64,000 bases of DNA. Origin: Vibrio marinisediminis. Its GTDB lineage: Bacteria > Pseudomonadota > Gammaproteobacteria > Enterobacterales > Vibrionaceae. The notes below the pieces were generated by a model. That model saw only the letters and a program-made list of their open reading frames with translations. It ran no database searches and had not been told where the DNA came from. Below are positions 44,608 to 53,336 of this stretch, piece by piece. Each line of letters starts with the position of its first letter. Within the stretch, counting starts at the first letter, position 1. The DNA lies in contig NZ_JACFYF010000009.1 of NCBI RefSeq assembly GCF_014050145.1, positions 1 to 64,000 on the forward strand, in the 5' to 3' direction. Both the position numbers and the translations under genes were made by a program.

Positions 44608-44663
44608 AAGCCCCTTTTTGTCCACAATTTCAAGCAGATTTGCTTGATTATCAAACGAAAAAG

Positions 44664-44680
44664 TTGGCATTTAGATTGCT
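44664..44680 (+). promoter_or_regulatory. Sigma-54 promoter of tupA
   Basis: TTGGCATTTAGATTGCT: TTGGCA and TTGCT are intact and GG/GC are exactly ten apart. Predicted start near 44691, an 80-base leader. WATCAA cores lie on both strands near 44645-44653 but neither completes the IHF consensus. Confidence 0.8.
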
Positions 44681-44772
44681 AATGGCAACATACCATTTTT
44701 GGTTCATGCCATTTCCCTACTAGGTATTGAATTAAAAAGCCATTTTTGGCCCACACTATGGAAAACATAACA

Positions 44773-45609
44773 ATGAAAGCTACGATTTCAATTAAAGCAA
44801 CGGTTAGTTACACACTCGCTACGGCGTCTATCGCTCTATTTAGCTACTCTGCACATGCTGAAGACCAATCTCATGTGAGATTAGCGACTACTACTAGTAC
44901 ATACCATTCAGGTCTGCTTGATTACCTTTTACCTGAGTTTGAAAAAGATACCGGTTACAAAGTGGATGTTATTGCCGCAGGTACAGGCAAATCACTTAAG
45001 ATGGGTGAAAACGGCGACGTTGATTTGGTGATGACGCACGCGCCAAAAGCTGAAGCAAACTTTGTCGAGAAAGGCTATGGCGTTCTTCCTCGTAAACTAA
45101 TGTATAACGATTTTGTGCTGGTAGGCCCACAAGCTGATCCTGCAAAAATTGCCCAACAGAAAAACGTAGCAGAAGCGTTCAAACAGATCGCATCAGCTAA
45201 CGCGACCTTCGTTTCTCGCGGTGATGACTCTGGTACTCACAAAAAAGAGCTAGGTATCTGGGCACAAACAAAAATGGAGCCTAACTTCACTGGTTACCGT
45301 TCTGTTGGTCAAGGTATGGGTCCAACACTGAATATGGCCTCTGAAATGCAAGGCTACACAATGACAGACCGCGGTACTTGGTTAGCCTATAATAATAAAC
45401 TAGACCTTAAGATCTTAGTTCAAGGCGACAAAAACTTGTTTAACCCTTACCAAGTTATCTTAGTTAACCCTGAGCGTTACCCAACCATTAACTACAATGG
45501 TGCAAAAGTATTCAGTGATTGGTTAGTCAACACTCGTGGTCAAGAGTTGATCAATAGCTTTAAACTTAACGGCAAGCAACTATTTGTTGCTAATGCAAAC
45601 GAGAAATAA
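44773..45609 (+). CDS. tupA: Tungstate/molybdate-type periplasmic binding protein TupA
   Basis: A 278-residue substrate-binding protein with a signal peptide (about 1-29, cut after AHA). The ATG at 44773 is preferred to the in-frame 44746 because it begins the signal. The mature N-terminus has the TTTST anion-binding motif of the TupA/WtpA type, with further pocket motifs SRGDDSGTH and a conserved GQGMG. TupA proteins bind tungstate very tightly; molybdate use cannot be excluded. First gene of tupABC-mobA-mobB::moeA. Confidence 0.92.
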   Translation: MKATISIKATVSYTLATASIALFSYSAHAEDQSHVRLATTTSTYHSGLLDYLLPEFEKDTGYKVDVIAAGTGKSLKMGENGDVDLVMTHAPKAEANFVEKGYGVLPRKLMYNDFVLVGPQADPAKIAQQKNVAEAFKQIASANATFVSRGDDSGTHKKELGIWAQTKMEPNFTGYRSVGQGMGPTLNMASEMQGYTMTDRGTWLAYNNKLDLKILVQGDKNLFNPYQVILVNPERYPTINYNGAKVFSDWLVNTRGQELINSFKLNGKQLFVANANEK

Positions 45610-45615
45610 CCACCT

Positions 45616-46314
45616 ATGAGCCTCTGGCAGACAACATTAGAAGCGTTAGCCTTATTGGTCGCCTTTGATCCTGATTTAATCGCTATTGTTGGGGTATCCT
45701 TCAGCGTTTCTTTAACTGCGATATCCTTGGTGTTGCTGCCAGCGATCTTGTTCTCGTTTATACTCGCCTACACGGATTTCCGTGGCAAATGGGTGTTTCT
45801 ATCTTTAGTAAACACACTGCAAGCCGTGCCGACTGTGGTTATCGGCTTGCTGCTTTACATGCTGCTATCACGAGCGGGTCCTTTGGGTGATTGGCAAATG
45901 CTCTTCACCCAAAAAGCGATGGTACTCGGGCAAATATTGATTTGCTTCCCTGTGTTAGTTGCGATGATGCATGGCGCACTTCAGTCAAGTGATCGACGCG
46001 CGGTAGAAACCGCCATCACATTGGGTGCTTCTGTACCGCGTTTGGCTGCGACTATGATCTGGGAAACCCGTTTTCCACTGCTCGCCGCAACGATTACAGC
46101 TTTTTCTCGAATCGTCACAGAAGTGGGCTGTTCAATGATGGTTGGTGGTAACATCATGGGGATGACCCGTAATATCCCCACTGCTATTTCAATGGAAAGT
46201 CATAAAGGCGCTTTTGCGCAAGGTGTTGCACTTGGAATTGTATTACTCTCGTTAGCATTACTACTTAATTTTCTACTGAGTAGTATGCGTGGCCGTGGCT
46301 ACTTGAGAACTTAA
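45616..46314 (+). CDS. tupB: Tungstate ABC transporter permease TupB
   Basis: A 232-residue inner-membrane permease with about five helices and the EAA-type loop (AVETAITLGASVPR near residue 134) that contacts TupC. It sits six bases after tupA. Family: TupB, within the molybdate/phosphate-type permeases. Confidence 0.92.
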   Translation: MSLWQTTLEALALLVAFDPDLIAIVGVSFSVSLTAISLVLLPAILFSFILAYTDFRGKWVFLSLVNTLQAVPTVVIGLLLYMLLSRAGPLGDWQMLFTQKAMVLGQILICFPVLVAMMHGALQSSDRRAVETAITLGASVPRLAATMIWETRFPLLAATITAFSRIVTEVGCSMMVGGNIMGMTRNIPTAISMESHKGAFAQGVALGIVLLSLALLLNFLLSSMRGRGYLRT

Positions 46315-46323
46315 GGGCAAATT

Positions 46324-47040
46324 ATGACTATAAAACTAACTGCTCAACAAGTATCAATGAGATTCAAAGACAGAGTGTTATTCCACATTCCTGAAATCTC
46401 AGTCGGTCCTAATGACGCAATTTATCTCAAAGGTGACAACGGCGTCGGTAAAACTACGCTACTAAAAATCATTTCAGGCTTGCTTAAACCAACGACCGGA
46501 CGCGTCATTGCCCCCAATGACAATGTGATTCAGCGTTTGCTCCCTCGAAGCGGTCGTCGCAATGTGGTTTATCTTCACCAATCACCTTACCTTTTTGATG
46601 GCACTGTGTATCAAAATGTGGGGTATGGTATTCGTTACAGCAAAATGTCCGCGCAAGACAAACGCGCAAAAGTGATCAACGCACTACGTTTAGTCGGCTT
46701 AGAAACTCTTGCTGACGAGCATATCTCAGTATTGTCGGGCGGTGAAAAACAACGTGTCGCAATGGCTAGAGCGTGGATTCTAACCCCTTCGATTTTGTTA
46801 ATGGATGAGCCCAGCGCCTCGCTAGACCAAGAGTCAATTGATAGATTGGTTATGCTTGCCAAAGATCTGCTACAAAAAGGCTCAAGCATCGTGGTGACTA
46901 GTCATCAGAAAAATGCCTTAACCGAATTATGTCGTAAACAATGGTGGATAAAAGAATCAACTCTGATAGAGTCACCGTTGTTACAAATCATTAATGATAA
47001 AGAGCAAGAGAGCACCTATGCTAAATCCAACGCAAACTAG
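46324..47040 (+). CDS. tupC: Tungstate ABC transporter ATPase TupC
   Basis: A 238-residue ATPase with GDNGVGKTT (Walker A, near residue 40), LSGGEKQR (signature) and ILLMDEP (Walker B). It lacks the MOP/TOBE regulatory tail of ModC, consistent with the Tup type. It overlaps mobA by 23 bases. Confidence 0.92.
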   Translation: MTIKLTAQQVSMRFKDRVLFHIPEISVGPNDAIYLKGDNGVGKTTLLKIISGLLKPTTGRVIAPNDNVIQRLLPRSGRRNVVYLHQSPYLFDGTVYQNVGYGIRYSKMSAQDKRAKVINALRLVGLETLADEHISVLSGGEKQRVAMARAWILTPSILLMDEPSASLDQESIDRLVMLAKDLLQKGSSIVVTSHQKNALTELCRKQWWIKESTLIESPLLQIINDKEQESTYAKSNAN

Positions 47041-47605
47041 TTGGGTCATATTGGCTGGCGGTCAAGCCAGCCGCATGGGCGGCAAAGACAAAGGTCTTAT
47101 CGAACTAAATAATAAGCCGCTAATTCAGCACGTTATTGAACGCTTGTCGCCACAAACCCCACAAATACTAATTAATGCCAATCGCAATCAGTCAGAATAC
47201 GCTCGGTTTGGCAGCGTATTTAGCGACCATTTCGCTGATTATCCCGGTCCAATGGGCGGTATTCATGCTGGTTTGGTTCATGCGGAAACAGATTGGGTTG
47301 GGTTTGTTCCATGTGATAGCCCGTTTATTAGCTCAGACTTGGTTGAGCGCTTCTGCTCTCAGGTCACGCCAGATAGCGATATATTGGTCGCACATGACGG
47401 TGCCTATCAACAACCCGTTTTCACCCTGTACAACAAACGCGTGTTGCCAAAACTGACTGCGTTTTTAGAACGCGGTGACCGAAAAATCATTCTACTCTAC
47501 GATGAATGTAATACGTCTTACGTTGACTTCAGCGATGAGCCAAACTGCTTTGTAAACCTGAATACTCCTCAAGAGTTAGCACAATTTGGAACCTTAGAAT
47601 CATGA
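47018..47605 (+). CDS. mobA: Molybdenum cofactor guanylyltransferase MobA
   Basis: A 195-residue enzyme that joins GMP to molybdopterin to make the MGD cofactor used by FdhA. It has the nucleotide loop [15 protein letters not shown] near residue 10-24 and the PCDSPF metal motif. The start at 47018 gives the family N-terminus; an in-frame codon at 46994 adds eight residues. It overlaps tupC and, by four bases (ATGA), the next gene. Confidence 0.94.
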   Translation: MLNPTQTSWVILAGGQASRMGGKDKGLIELNNKPLIQHVIERLSPQTPQILINANRNQSEYARFGSVFSDHFADYPGPMGGIHAGLVHAETDWVGFVPCDSPFISSDLVERFCSQVTPDSDILVAHDGAYQQPVFTLYNKRVLPKLTAFLERGDRKIILLYDECNTSYVDFSDEPNCFVNLNTPQELAQFGTLES

Positions 47606-49380
47606 CATCACGCCACCTAGTCCCTATTCTTGGCTTTGCTGCATACTCAGGCACAGGTAAAACAACCCTGATAGAAGCTTTGCTACCAAAACTTACTGAA
47701 GCTGGCTTACGTATCGGTATGCTTAAACATGCCCATCACAATTTTGATGTCGATATGCCAGGTAAAGACAGTTATCGTCTGCGTAAAGCGGGCGCGAGCC
47801 AAATGCTTATATCATCACGAAATCGCTACGCGTTGATGACTGAGACTCCGCAGGAAGAGTCAGAATTTCACTACTTACTGACACGCTTTGACCAACAGCA
47901 GCTCGATGTCATCTTAGTTGAGGGCTGTAAAAACATCGCCTTCCCAAAAATAGAGTTACACCGTGAAGAAGTGGGTAAACCATGGCTCTACCCAAATGAT
48001 GACAACATCATTGCTATTGCCGCTGACAGCCAGGTGGATGATACGCAACTTCCACAGCTGGATATCAACGATTTAGAAGCAATCAAACAATTTGTTTTGG
48101 ATTTTGTTGCACGCAAAGGCGAAGCTGAAAAACAAAGCACCGGTTCATCATGCTGTGACATTTTGTCACCTGCATTCTTATCTGTAGTGCAAGGACAAGA
48201 GAAGATCTTATCGCTGGTCAATACCGTAAGCGAAACTGAAGCTTGCCCTATGCAGCAAAGCTACACTCGAGTCCTCGCGCAAGACATCATTTCACCAGTC
48301 AATGTACCTCAATACACTAACTCAGCGATGGATGGCTTCGCCATTCGTGGTGATGACTTAAAGTGCGAACACTACCAAGTGGTTGCTGAAGTATTAGCTG
48401 GTCACGCATACGAACAAGAAGTGCTAAAAGGACAAGCGGTTAAAATCATGACCGGAGCCCCAATGCCACTGGGCGCTGACACTGTTGTGATGCGAGAACA
48501 AGCAACCGAAAATGGTGACAAGGTCACATTTAATGGCGTTTGCATCAAAGTGGGACAAAATGTCCGCCAAGCCGGCGAAGATCTCGCGATCGGTAGCGAT
48601 GTATTTACACAAGGTTGCCGTATTGAGTCCGCTGAAATGGGCATGCTCGCATCTCTTGGTTTTGCAAGTGCTCCTGTTTATCGTAAATTAAAAGTTGCCC
48701 TATTCTCGACTGGCGATGAAGTTCAAGCACCCGGCAGTGAGCAAAAGCCCAACACTATTTATGACTCTAATCGCTTTGCGATTATGGGGCTGCTAGAAAA
48801 ACTAGGCTGTGAGATAATCGATTTCGGCATCTTAGAAGATAACGAACAAGTGATGATTGATGCCATTGAGCAAGCAAGCCAACAAGCGGATGTCGTCATT
48901 ACCTCCGGCGGTGTTTCTGTTGGTGACGCGGATTACGTAAAACTGGCGTTAGATAAACTCGGTAAAATTGATTTTTGGCGTATTAACATGCGACCGGGTC
49001 GCCCGCTCGCATTTGGACAAATCAATGATAAACCTTTCTTCGGTTTGCCAGGTAACCCTGTTGCTGTGATGGTGTCATTCATTAACTTTGTTGAGCCCGC
49101 TTTGCGTAAGATGCAAGGTGAAACTAATTGGCAACCGCTCAAAGTCAATGCGATTGCTACAGAAGATTTGCGCTCTCGCCAAGGTCGTACTGAGTTTAGC
49201 CGTGGTGTCTATCAACTTGATAGTGCTGGCAGACTTACTGTACGTACAACAGGTAAACAAGGTTCAGGTATTTTACGCTCAATGAGTGAGGCAAATTGTT
49301 TGATCGAAATCTCCCCTGCTGTTGATACAGTTAAAGTTGGAGAATGCGTGACAATCATCCCACTTCAAGGCAGAATCTAA
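47602..49380 (+). CDS. moeA: MobB-MoeA fusion protein
   Basis: A 592-residue fusion. Residues 1-175 are MobB, a GTP-binding adaptor with a P-loop SGTGKTT near 13-19 that partners MobA. Residues about 190-592 are MoeA, which inserts molybdate (or tungstate) into adenylated molybdopterin. MoeA landmarks: SAMDGFA, the [14 protein letters not shown] motif, and [14 protein letters not shown] near 433-446. Both halves look complete. The fusion places metal insertion and GMP addition in one operon with uptake genes. Confidence 0.94.
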   Translation: MTSRHLVPILGFAAYSGTGKTTLIEALLPKLTEAGLRIGMLKHAHHNFDVDMPGKDSYRLRKAGASQMLISSRNRYALMTETPQEESEFHYLLTRFDQQQLDVILVEGCKNIAFPKIELHREEVGKPWLYPNDDNIIAIAADSQVDDTQLPQLDINDLEAIKQFVLDFVARKGEAEKQSTGSSCCDILSPAFLSVVQGQEKILSLVNTVSETEACPMQQSYTRVLAQDIISPVNVPQYTNSAMDGFAIRGDDLKCEHYQVVAEVLAGHAYEQEVLKGQAVKIMTGAPMPLGADTVVMREQATENGDKVTFNGVCIKVGQNVRQAGEDLAIGSDVFTQGCRIESAEMGMLASLGFASAPVYRKLKVALFSTGDEVQAPGSEQKPNTIYDSNRFAIMGLLEKLGCEIIDFGILEDNEQVMIDAIEQASQQADVVITSGGVSVGDADYVKLALDKLGKIDFWRINMRPGRPLAFGQINDKPFFGLPGNPVAVMVSFINFVEPALRKMQGETNWQPLKVNAIATEDLRSRQGRTEFSRGVYQLDSAGRLTVRTTGKQGSGILRSMSEANCLIEISPAVDTVKVGECVTIIPLQGRI

Positions 49381-49388
49381 CCCATTCG

Positions 49389-49413
49389 AGGTCAGCTTAA
49401 TCGCTGACCTTTA
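49389..49413 (+). terminator. Hairpin after moeA
   Basis: Stem AGGTCAGC/GCTGACCT with a six-base loop and a short T-run; a modest terminator. Confidence 0.7.
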
Positions 49414-49444
49414 CAATTAAGACTAAGTAAGCAAATAAAGCACT

Positions 49445-49705
49445 ATGGCTCGTACAATTCTTTATACCTACAAAGACGTTGATAAAACGTTGACGTTTTC
49501 GTACCAACAGCACCGCAATATCCATGAAGCGGTTGCCGAAGCTGAAGGCATCGATATTTCTGCTTTCCTTAAAATGGAACAGCAAATCGAACTAATTTCA
49601 GACACTAAAGCGGTACGTAACTATCGCGATAACCACTTCAAAAAGCTGGGTTTTACTAAGCTGACTCTACAGCAAAAAGAAAACCGTGGTGTGGGTAAGA
49701 AATAG
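49445..49705 (+). CDS. DUF2960 protein
   Basis: An 86-residue basic cytoplasmic protein that matches the Vibrio/Shewanella family DUF2960 (ARTILYTYKDVDKTL start, HRNIHEAVAEAEGIDI motif). Function unknown. It has its own terminator and stands alone after the moe operon. Confidence 0.8.
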   Translation: MARTILYTYKDVDKTLTFSYQQHRNIHEAVAEAEGIDISAFLKMEQQIELISDTKAVRNYRDNHFKKLGFTKLTLQQKENRGVGKK

Positions 49706-49730
49706 TTCTTACTTGAATCGAGTTTGATAC

Positions 49731-49759
49731 AAAAAGGGCTTCCATTGGAAGCCCTTTTT
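49731..49759. terminator. Bidirectional terminator between the DUF2960 gene and nagK
   Basis: A 13-base perfect stem AAAAAGGGCTTCC/GGAAGCCCTTTTT with loop ATT. Confidence 0.95.
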
Positions 49760-49806
49760 AATGCTGCATCTATGCATTATTAGTTCAACATTCTTAAAAT
49801 CAAAAA

Positions 49807-50715
49807 TTACTTAATATTCAAGAACGCTGCACCGCGAACACCGCCGGAATCGCCATGTTTCGCTTTAACAATTTTAGGGCATTTCGCCACCGATAGAAGA
49901 TGCTTAGGAATGCGTTTCGGCATTTCATCGTAGATCATATCAAAGTTTGATAGACCACCACCGAGTACCACAACGTGTGGATCATTGGCGGTGAACAAGT
50001 TTGCCAAGCAAATCGCTAGCAACTCCATAAAACGTTCTATGTGCTCAACCGCTTTTGGCTCGCCTTCTGCTTGAGCATTAATGATATCAATCGCTTTTTC
50101 CTCTTCACCGTAATAGTGAGCGTAAAGCAGCTCAAAGCCTCGACCTGATAGGTAGTTATCAATACAACCTTTTTTGTCACAACCGCAGCTTAATAGCGGT
50201 GCGTTCTCACCGAGATGGAACCAAGCGTCAATTGGCAAACGCATATGCCCCATTTCACCAGCTACGTGGTTACGACCTGAGAAAATTTTACCTTCATAAA
50301 TGAGACCGCCGCCAAAACCAGTACCAAGAATTAGCCCCATTACGGATGGAGAATCTTTTAGCTCTTCATCCCACGCTTCCGATAGCGCAAAACAGTTGGC
50401 ATCGTTATCAATTTTTACCGTGCGACCAATCTTCGCTTCCAAATCTTTACGTAGTGGTAAACCTTTCGCCGCTGGGATATTCACCGTTAAGATAGTACCG
50501 TCGTCTGCGTCTTCCATACCCGGCAGACCTAGACCAATTTTGCCTTCACACTTGAACTCTTGGTCATATTTGCTCACCAAACTGGCTATCGCTTCAAGTA
50601 ACTCTTGATAATCACTTGTTGGCGTAGGCACGCGTTCTGTCGCAACTCGCTCTAATTTCTCGTTGAATGCGCCAAACTCAATTTTAGTGCCGCCAACGTC
50701 AAAGCCGTAGTACAT
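49807..50715 (-). CDS. nagK: N-acetylglucosamine kinase (ROK family)
   Basis: A 302-residue sugar kinase that phosphorylates GlcNAc, as in cell-wall or chitin recycling. It has the [10 protein letters not shown] phosphate loop, the catalytic Asp in DNDANCFA, and the ROK zinc motif CGCDKKGC. The start at 50715 follows GGGAG; the codon at 50742 adds an unlike leader. Length and motifs agree with E. coli NagK (303 residues). Other ROK kinases are possible but less likely. Confidence 0.88.
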   Translation of the reverse strand: MYYGFDVGGTKIEFGAFNEKLERVATERVPTPTSDYQELLEAIASLVSKYDQEFKCEGKIGLGLPGMEDADDGTILTVNIPAAKGLPLRKDLEAKIGRTVKIDNDANCFALSEAWDEELKDSPSVMGLILGTGFGGGLIYEGKIFSGRNHVAGEMGHMRLPIDAWFHLGENAPLLSCGCDKKGCIDNYLSGRGFELLYAHYYGEEEKAIDIINAQAEGEPKAVEHIERFMELLAICLANLFTANDPHVVVLGGGLSNFDMIYDEMPKRIPKHLLSVAKCPKIVKAKHGDSGGVRGAAFLNIK

Positions 50716-50844
50716 CTTATTCTCTCCCAGAATGTAATTCATAAAAACTAAACAATAATTGCATCATTATCCATAACGTATCCGTTCGGTTCCGTGAGCT
50801 ATGATTGCTTACATTGACTATTTACAACTGATTGCAGAATAATA

Positions 50845-51582
50845 TCAATGATCTGAATGCGTATTTTCGAGCAAGAAGCGTTTTAATTCTGGTCGAGTCA
50901 AATCAGGCTTTAAACGAGTCTTACTTAGGAGGTAAGTTTCACGAAAGACTCGAAACCACCCGTCAAGGACGTTCCCAGCTTTGGTTTCTCCCAACTGTTG
51001 CAAAACTAAAATTGCCACCTCTGCCGTGGACAGGTGCTGTTCGTTCTCCGATTTTCTCATAACATATTGAGAAATCGCTTGTGGTTGAATGGAGATAATC
51101 GGTAAACCATCAAGGTACGGCGACTTACGGAAAATACGTCGAGCCTCACGCCAACTGCCATCTAACAAAATGATCAATGGCTTTTTGTTACCGCTAAAAA
51201 ATTCGTTATCTTCCGATATGACGCGAGTTTGATCATCGGCATATTCTGCAGGAAAGACCAACACAGGTTGATATTGCGGATCATTCAATAACGCCAGCAT
51301 CTCTGAGTCTGGCTCGGTGCGGCTCCATTGAAATGCATAGCCTTCTTTAATCGTATCAAGGATCAAGCGCCCAGTATTACTTGGCTTAAACACCTCGTTC
51401 TCAGACATGATCAGCATCACCGCGACATCACTCTCTATATCAGGCTGATGAGCACAAACGCAGTACTTGGTCGCCACTTGGCAAAATTGACAACGCTCAA
51501 CTTTACTGCCACGAGCATTAAAAACTCGGGTAGAGAGTGAAAGACGTTGTTGATATAAATGATGAAAGGCGTGGATTCTCAT
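50845..51582 (-). CDS. tapT: tRNA-uridine aminocarboxypropyltransferase (DTW domain)
   Basis: A 245-residue DTW-family enzyme that makes acp3U in the variable loop of tRNA (TapT/YfiP). Four N-terminal cysteines (CQFC and YCVC) form the zinc site. The DTW signature is present as LDGSWREARRI near residue 139. S-adenosylmethionine donates the aminocarboxypropyl group in the family. Single gene. Confidence 0.88.
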   Translation of the reverse strand: MRIHAFHHLYQQRLSLSTRVFNARGSKVERCQFCQVATKYCVCAHQPDIESDVAVMLIMSENEVFKPSNTGRLILDTIKEGYAFQWSRTEPDSEMLALLNDPQYQPVLVFPAEYADDQTRVISEDNEFFSGNKKPLIILLDGSWREARRIFRKSPYLDGLPIISIQPQAISQYVMRKSENEQHLSTAEVAILVLQQLGETKAGNVLDGWFRVFRETYLLSKTRLKPDLTRPELKRFLLENTHSDH

Positions 51583-51668
51583 GCTGATTCATTGATAATA
51601 GGTTGAAGGCGACAAATTCTACTCACCTTCTGCGTCGATGCAAGATGTAAAGTCAGTAAGGACACTCC

Positions 51669-52457
51669 ATGCAAAACCCAGATATGATTCGGTTAAGCTT
51701 TTTCCTCTCGGTACTCGTTCTTTGTGGCATTTGGGAATGGTTAACGCCACGTAAAATCTTAACTCAGAACAAATGGCAACGTTGGCTCAATAATATTGGT
51801 TTAGTTGGCTTTAATTCGGTGTGCTTAAACCTATTTATGCCCTTATTGGCAATTGAAGCGGCTATCTGGGCAGAGCAACAGGGTTATGGCGTGTTTAACT
51901 GGTTTGCCTTGCCCTCATTGATTGAAATTATTGTCGCCGTGTTTTTGCTCGACCTCGCCATCTACGCGCAGCACGTCGTCTTTCATCGTCTGCCATGGTT
52001 GTGGCGTTTACATCGTATGCATCATGCTGACCAAGACATTGATGTGACGACCGGTGCACGTTTTCATCCCATCGAAATCCTGTTATCGATGTGGATTAAA
52101 ATAGCCGTCGTGATCAGCCTTGGTGTTTCGCCTATCGCGGTATTGGTGTTTGAAATTGTGTTGAATGCCAGTGCGATGTTCAATCACAGTAACGCCAAAT
52201 TACCACTCAAACTCGACGCCATTTTGCGAAAAAGCATTGTCACCCCCGACATGCATCGTGTGCACCACTCTGTGATTGCCAAAGAAACCCACTCTAATTT
52301 TGGTTTCTTCCTTTCCATTTGGGACCGCGCTTTTGGTACTTATCGTTCTCAACCACAATTGGGGCACGATAAGGTCGAAATTGGCATCCCCTTGTTTCGA
52401 AAACCTCGCGAGCAGTGGCTTGATAAAATGCTCTCTCAGCCTTTTAGACAAAAATAA
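51669..52457 (+). CDS. Sterol desaturase/fatty acid hydroxylase-family membrane enzyme
   Basis: A 262-residue di-iron membrane hydroxylase-type protein. About four helices and the eight-histidine pattern: HVVFH, HRMHHAD, and HRVHHS with nearby HSN and THSNFG. Substrate unknown; relatives modify fatty acids, sterols or alkylglycerol ethers. It requires oxygen by family chemistry. Single gene with a strong terminator. Confidence 0.87.
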   Translation: MQNPDMIRLSFFLSVLVLCGIWEWLTPRKILTQNKWQRWLNNIGLVGFNSVCLNLFMPLLAIEAAIWAEQQGYGVFNWFALPSLIEIIVAVFLLDLAIYAQHVVFHRLPWLWRLHRMHHADQDIDVTTGARFHPIEILLSMWIKIAVVISLGVSPIAVLVFEIVLNASAMFNHSNAKLPLKLDAILRKSIVTPDMHRVHHSVIAKETHSNFGFFLSIWDRAFGTYRSQPQLGHDKVEIGIPLFRKPREQWLDKMLSQPFRQK

Positions 52458-52473
52458 CCAAAGCAGCATGCAA

Positions 52474-52502
52474 AAATAAAGGAGCCTCTGGCTCCTTTAT
52501 TT
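52474..52502. terminator. Bidirectional terminator between the hydroxylase and SDR genes
   Basis: A 13-base perfect stem AAATAAAGGAGCC/GGCTCCTTTATTT with loop TCT. Confidence 0.94.
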
Positions 52503-52544
52503 ATGTCTCTATATCGACCGACGGTGCTTAAACAATTCCAGCGA

Positions 52545-53279
52545 TTAGAGCACCAAACCGCCGTCAACTTTAAGCACTTGCCCAGTAATAAAACTCGATT
52601 TATCACTGGCGAGAAACTCAACCCCATTCGCAATGTCATCTGGCGTCCCCATACGACCTAATGGCGTTTTCTCTTTCATCATATTCAGCACTTTTTCGGG
52701 TAAGTCCGCCGTCATTGGCGTTTCAACAAAACCTGGTGCCACGCAATTTGCTCTCACTTGTGCGCCTTTTCGCGCAAACTCTTTTGCCCATCCTTTGGTC
52801 ATGGCAATCACGCCCCCTTTGGTGGCGGCGTAGTTTGTTTGGCCAATATTGCCATCGGTACCAACCACTGAAGACATAGTGACAATTGAGCCATAGTTAT
52901 TCGCCATCATCATTGGCGCGATCGCTTGCGTGAGGTTAAAAACCCCTTTCAGGTTTACGTCCACCACCATGTCCCAGTCTTGCTCGGTCATTTTGTCGAT
53001 AAGCGCATCTCGAGTAATGCCCGCATTGTTAACCAACACATCGACCTTACCGAAATCATCTTCAATTTGCTTAACCAACACTTCTATTGCTGAGCGGTCA
53101 CAAATGTTAACCACTATCGGCTTGACGTTGTTTAGGTCCATAAAAGCGTTAGACAACACTTCACCATTCATATCCAAGGCATAAACCATCGTCGCGCCAT
53201 TTTGAGCGAATCGTTCAACAATCGTTCGACCAATTCCTTGTGCTGCGCCTGTCACTACGCAGATTTTGTTATTAAACAT
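52545..53279 (-). CDS. SDR-family 3-oxoacyl reductase (FabG/PhaB-like)
   Basis: A 244-residue NAD(P)-dependent reductase. Cofactor loop TGAAQGIG at 10-17; catalytic N109, S137, Y150 and K154; NNAG at 84-87. Sequence suits FabG-type (3-oxoacyl-ACP or acetoacetyl-CoA) reductases. It is separated from the main fab genes and follows a CoA-transferase by 57 bases, so a catabolic 3-hydroxyacyl-CoA role is more likely than fatty-acid synthesis. Confidence 0.85.
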   Translation of the reverse strand: MFNNKICVVTGAAQGIGRTIVERFAQNGATMVYALDMNGEVLSNAFMDLNNVKPIVVNICDRSAIEVLVKQIEDDFGKVDVLVNNAGITRDALIDKMTEQDWDMVVDVNLKGVFNLTQAIAPMMMANNYGSIVTMSSVVGTDGNIGQTNYAATKGGVIAMTKGWAKEFARKGAQVRANCVAPGFVETPMTADLPEKVLNMMKEKTPLGRMGTPDDIANGVEFLASDKSSFITGQVLKVDGGLVL

Positions 53280-53336
53280 ACCTGTTTCCTTGTTGGGCTT
53301 TGCAGATGTAAACTAACTCGACGCTATGTTTGCGCC

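Noticed and set aside
44645-44657. IHF site between the tup palindrome and promoter
   Set aside because: WATCAA cores occur on both strands but the TTR part is missing; not enough to annotate.
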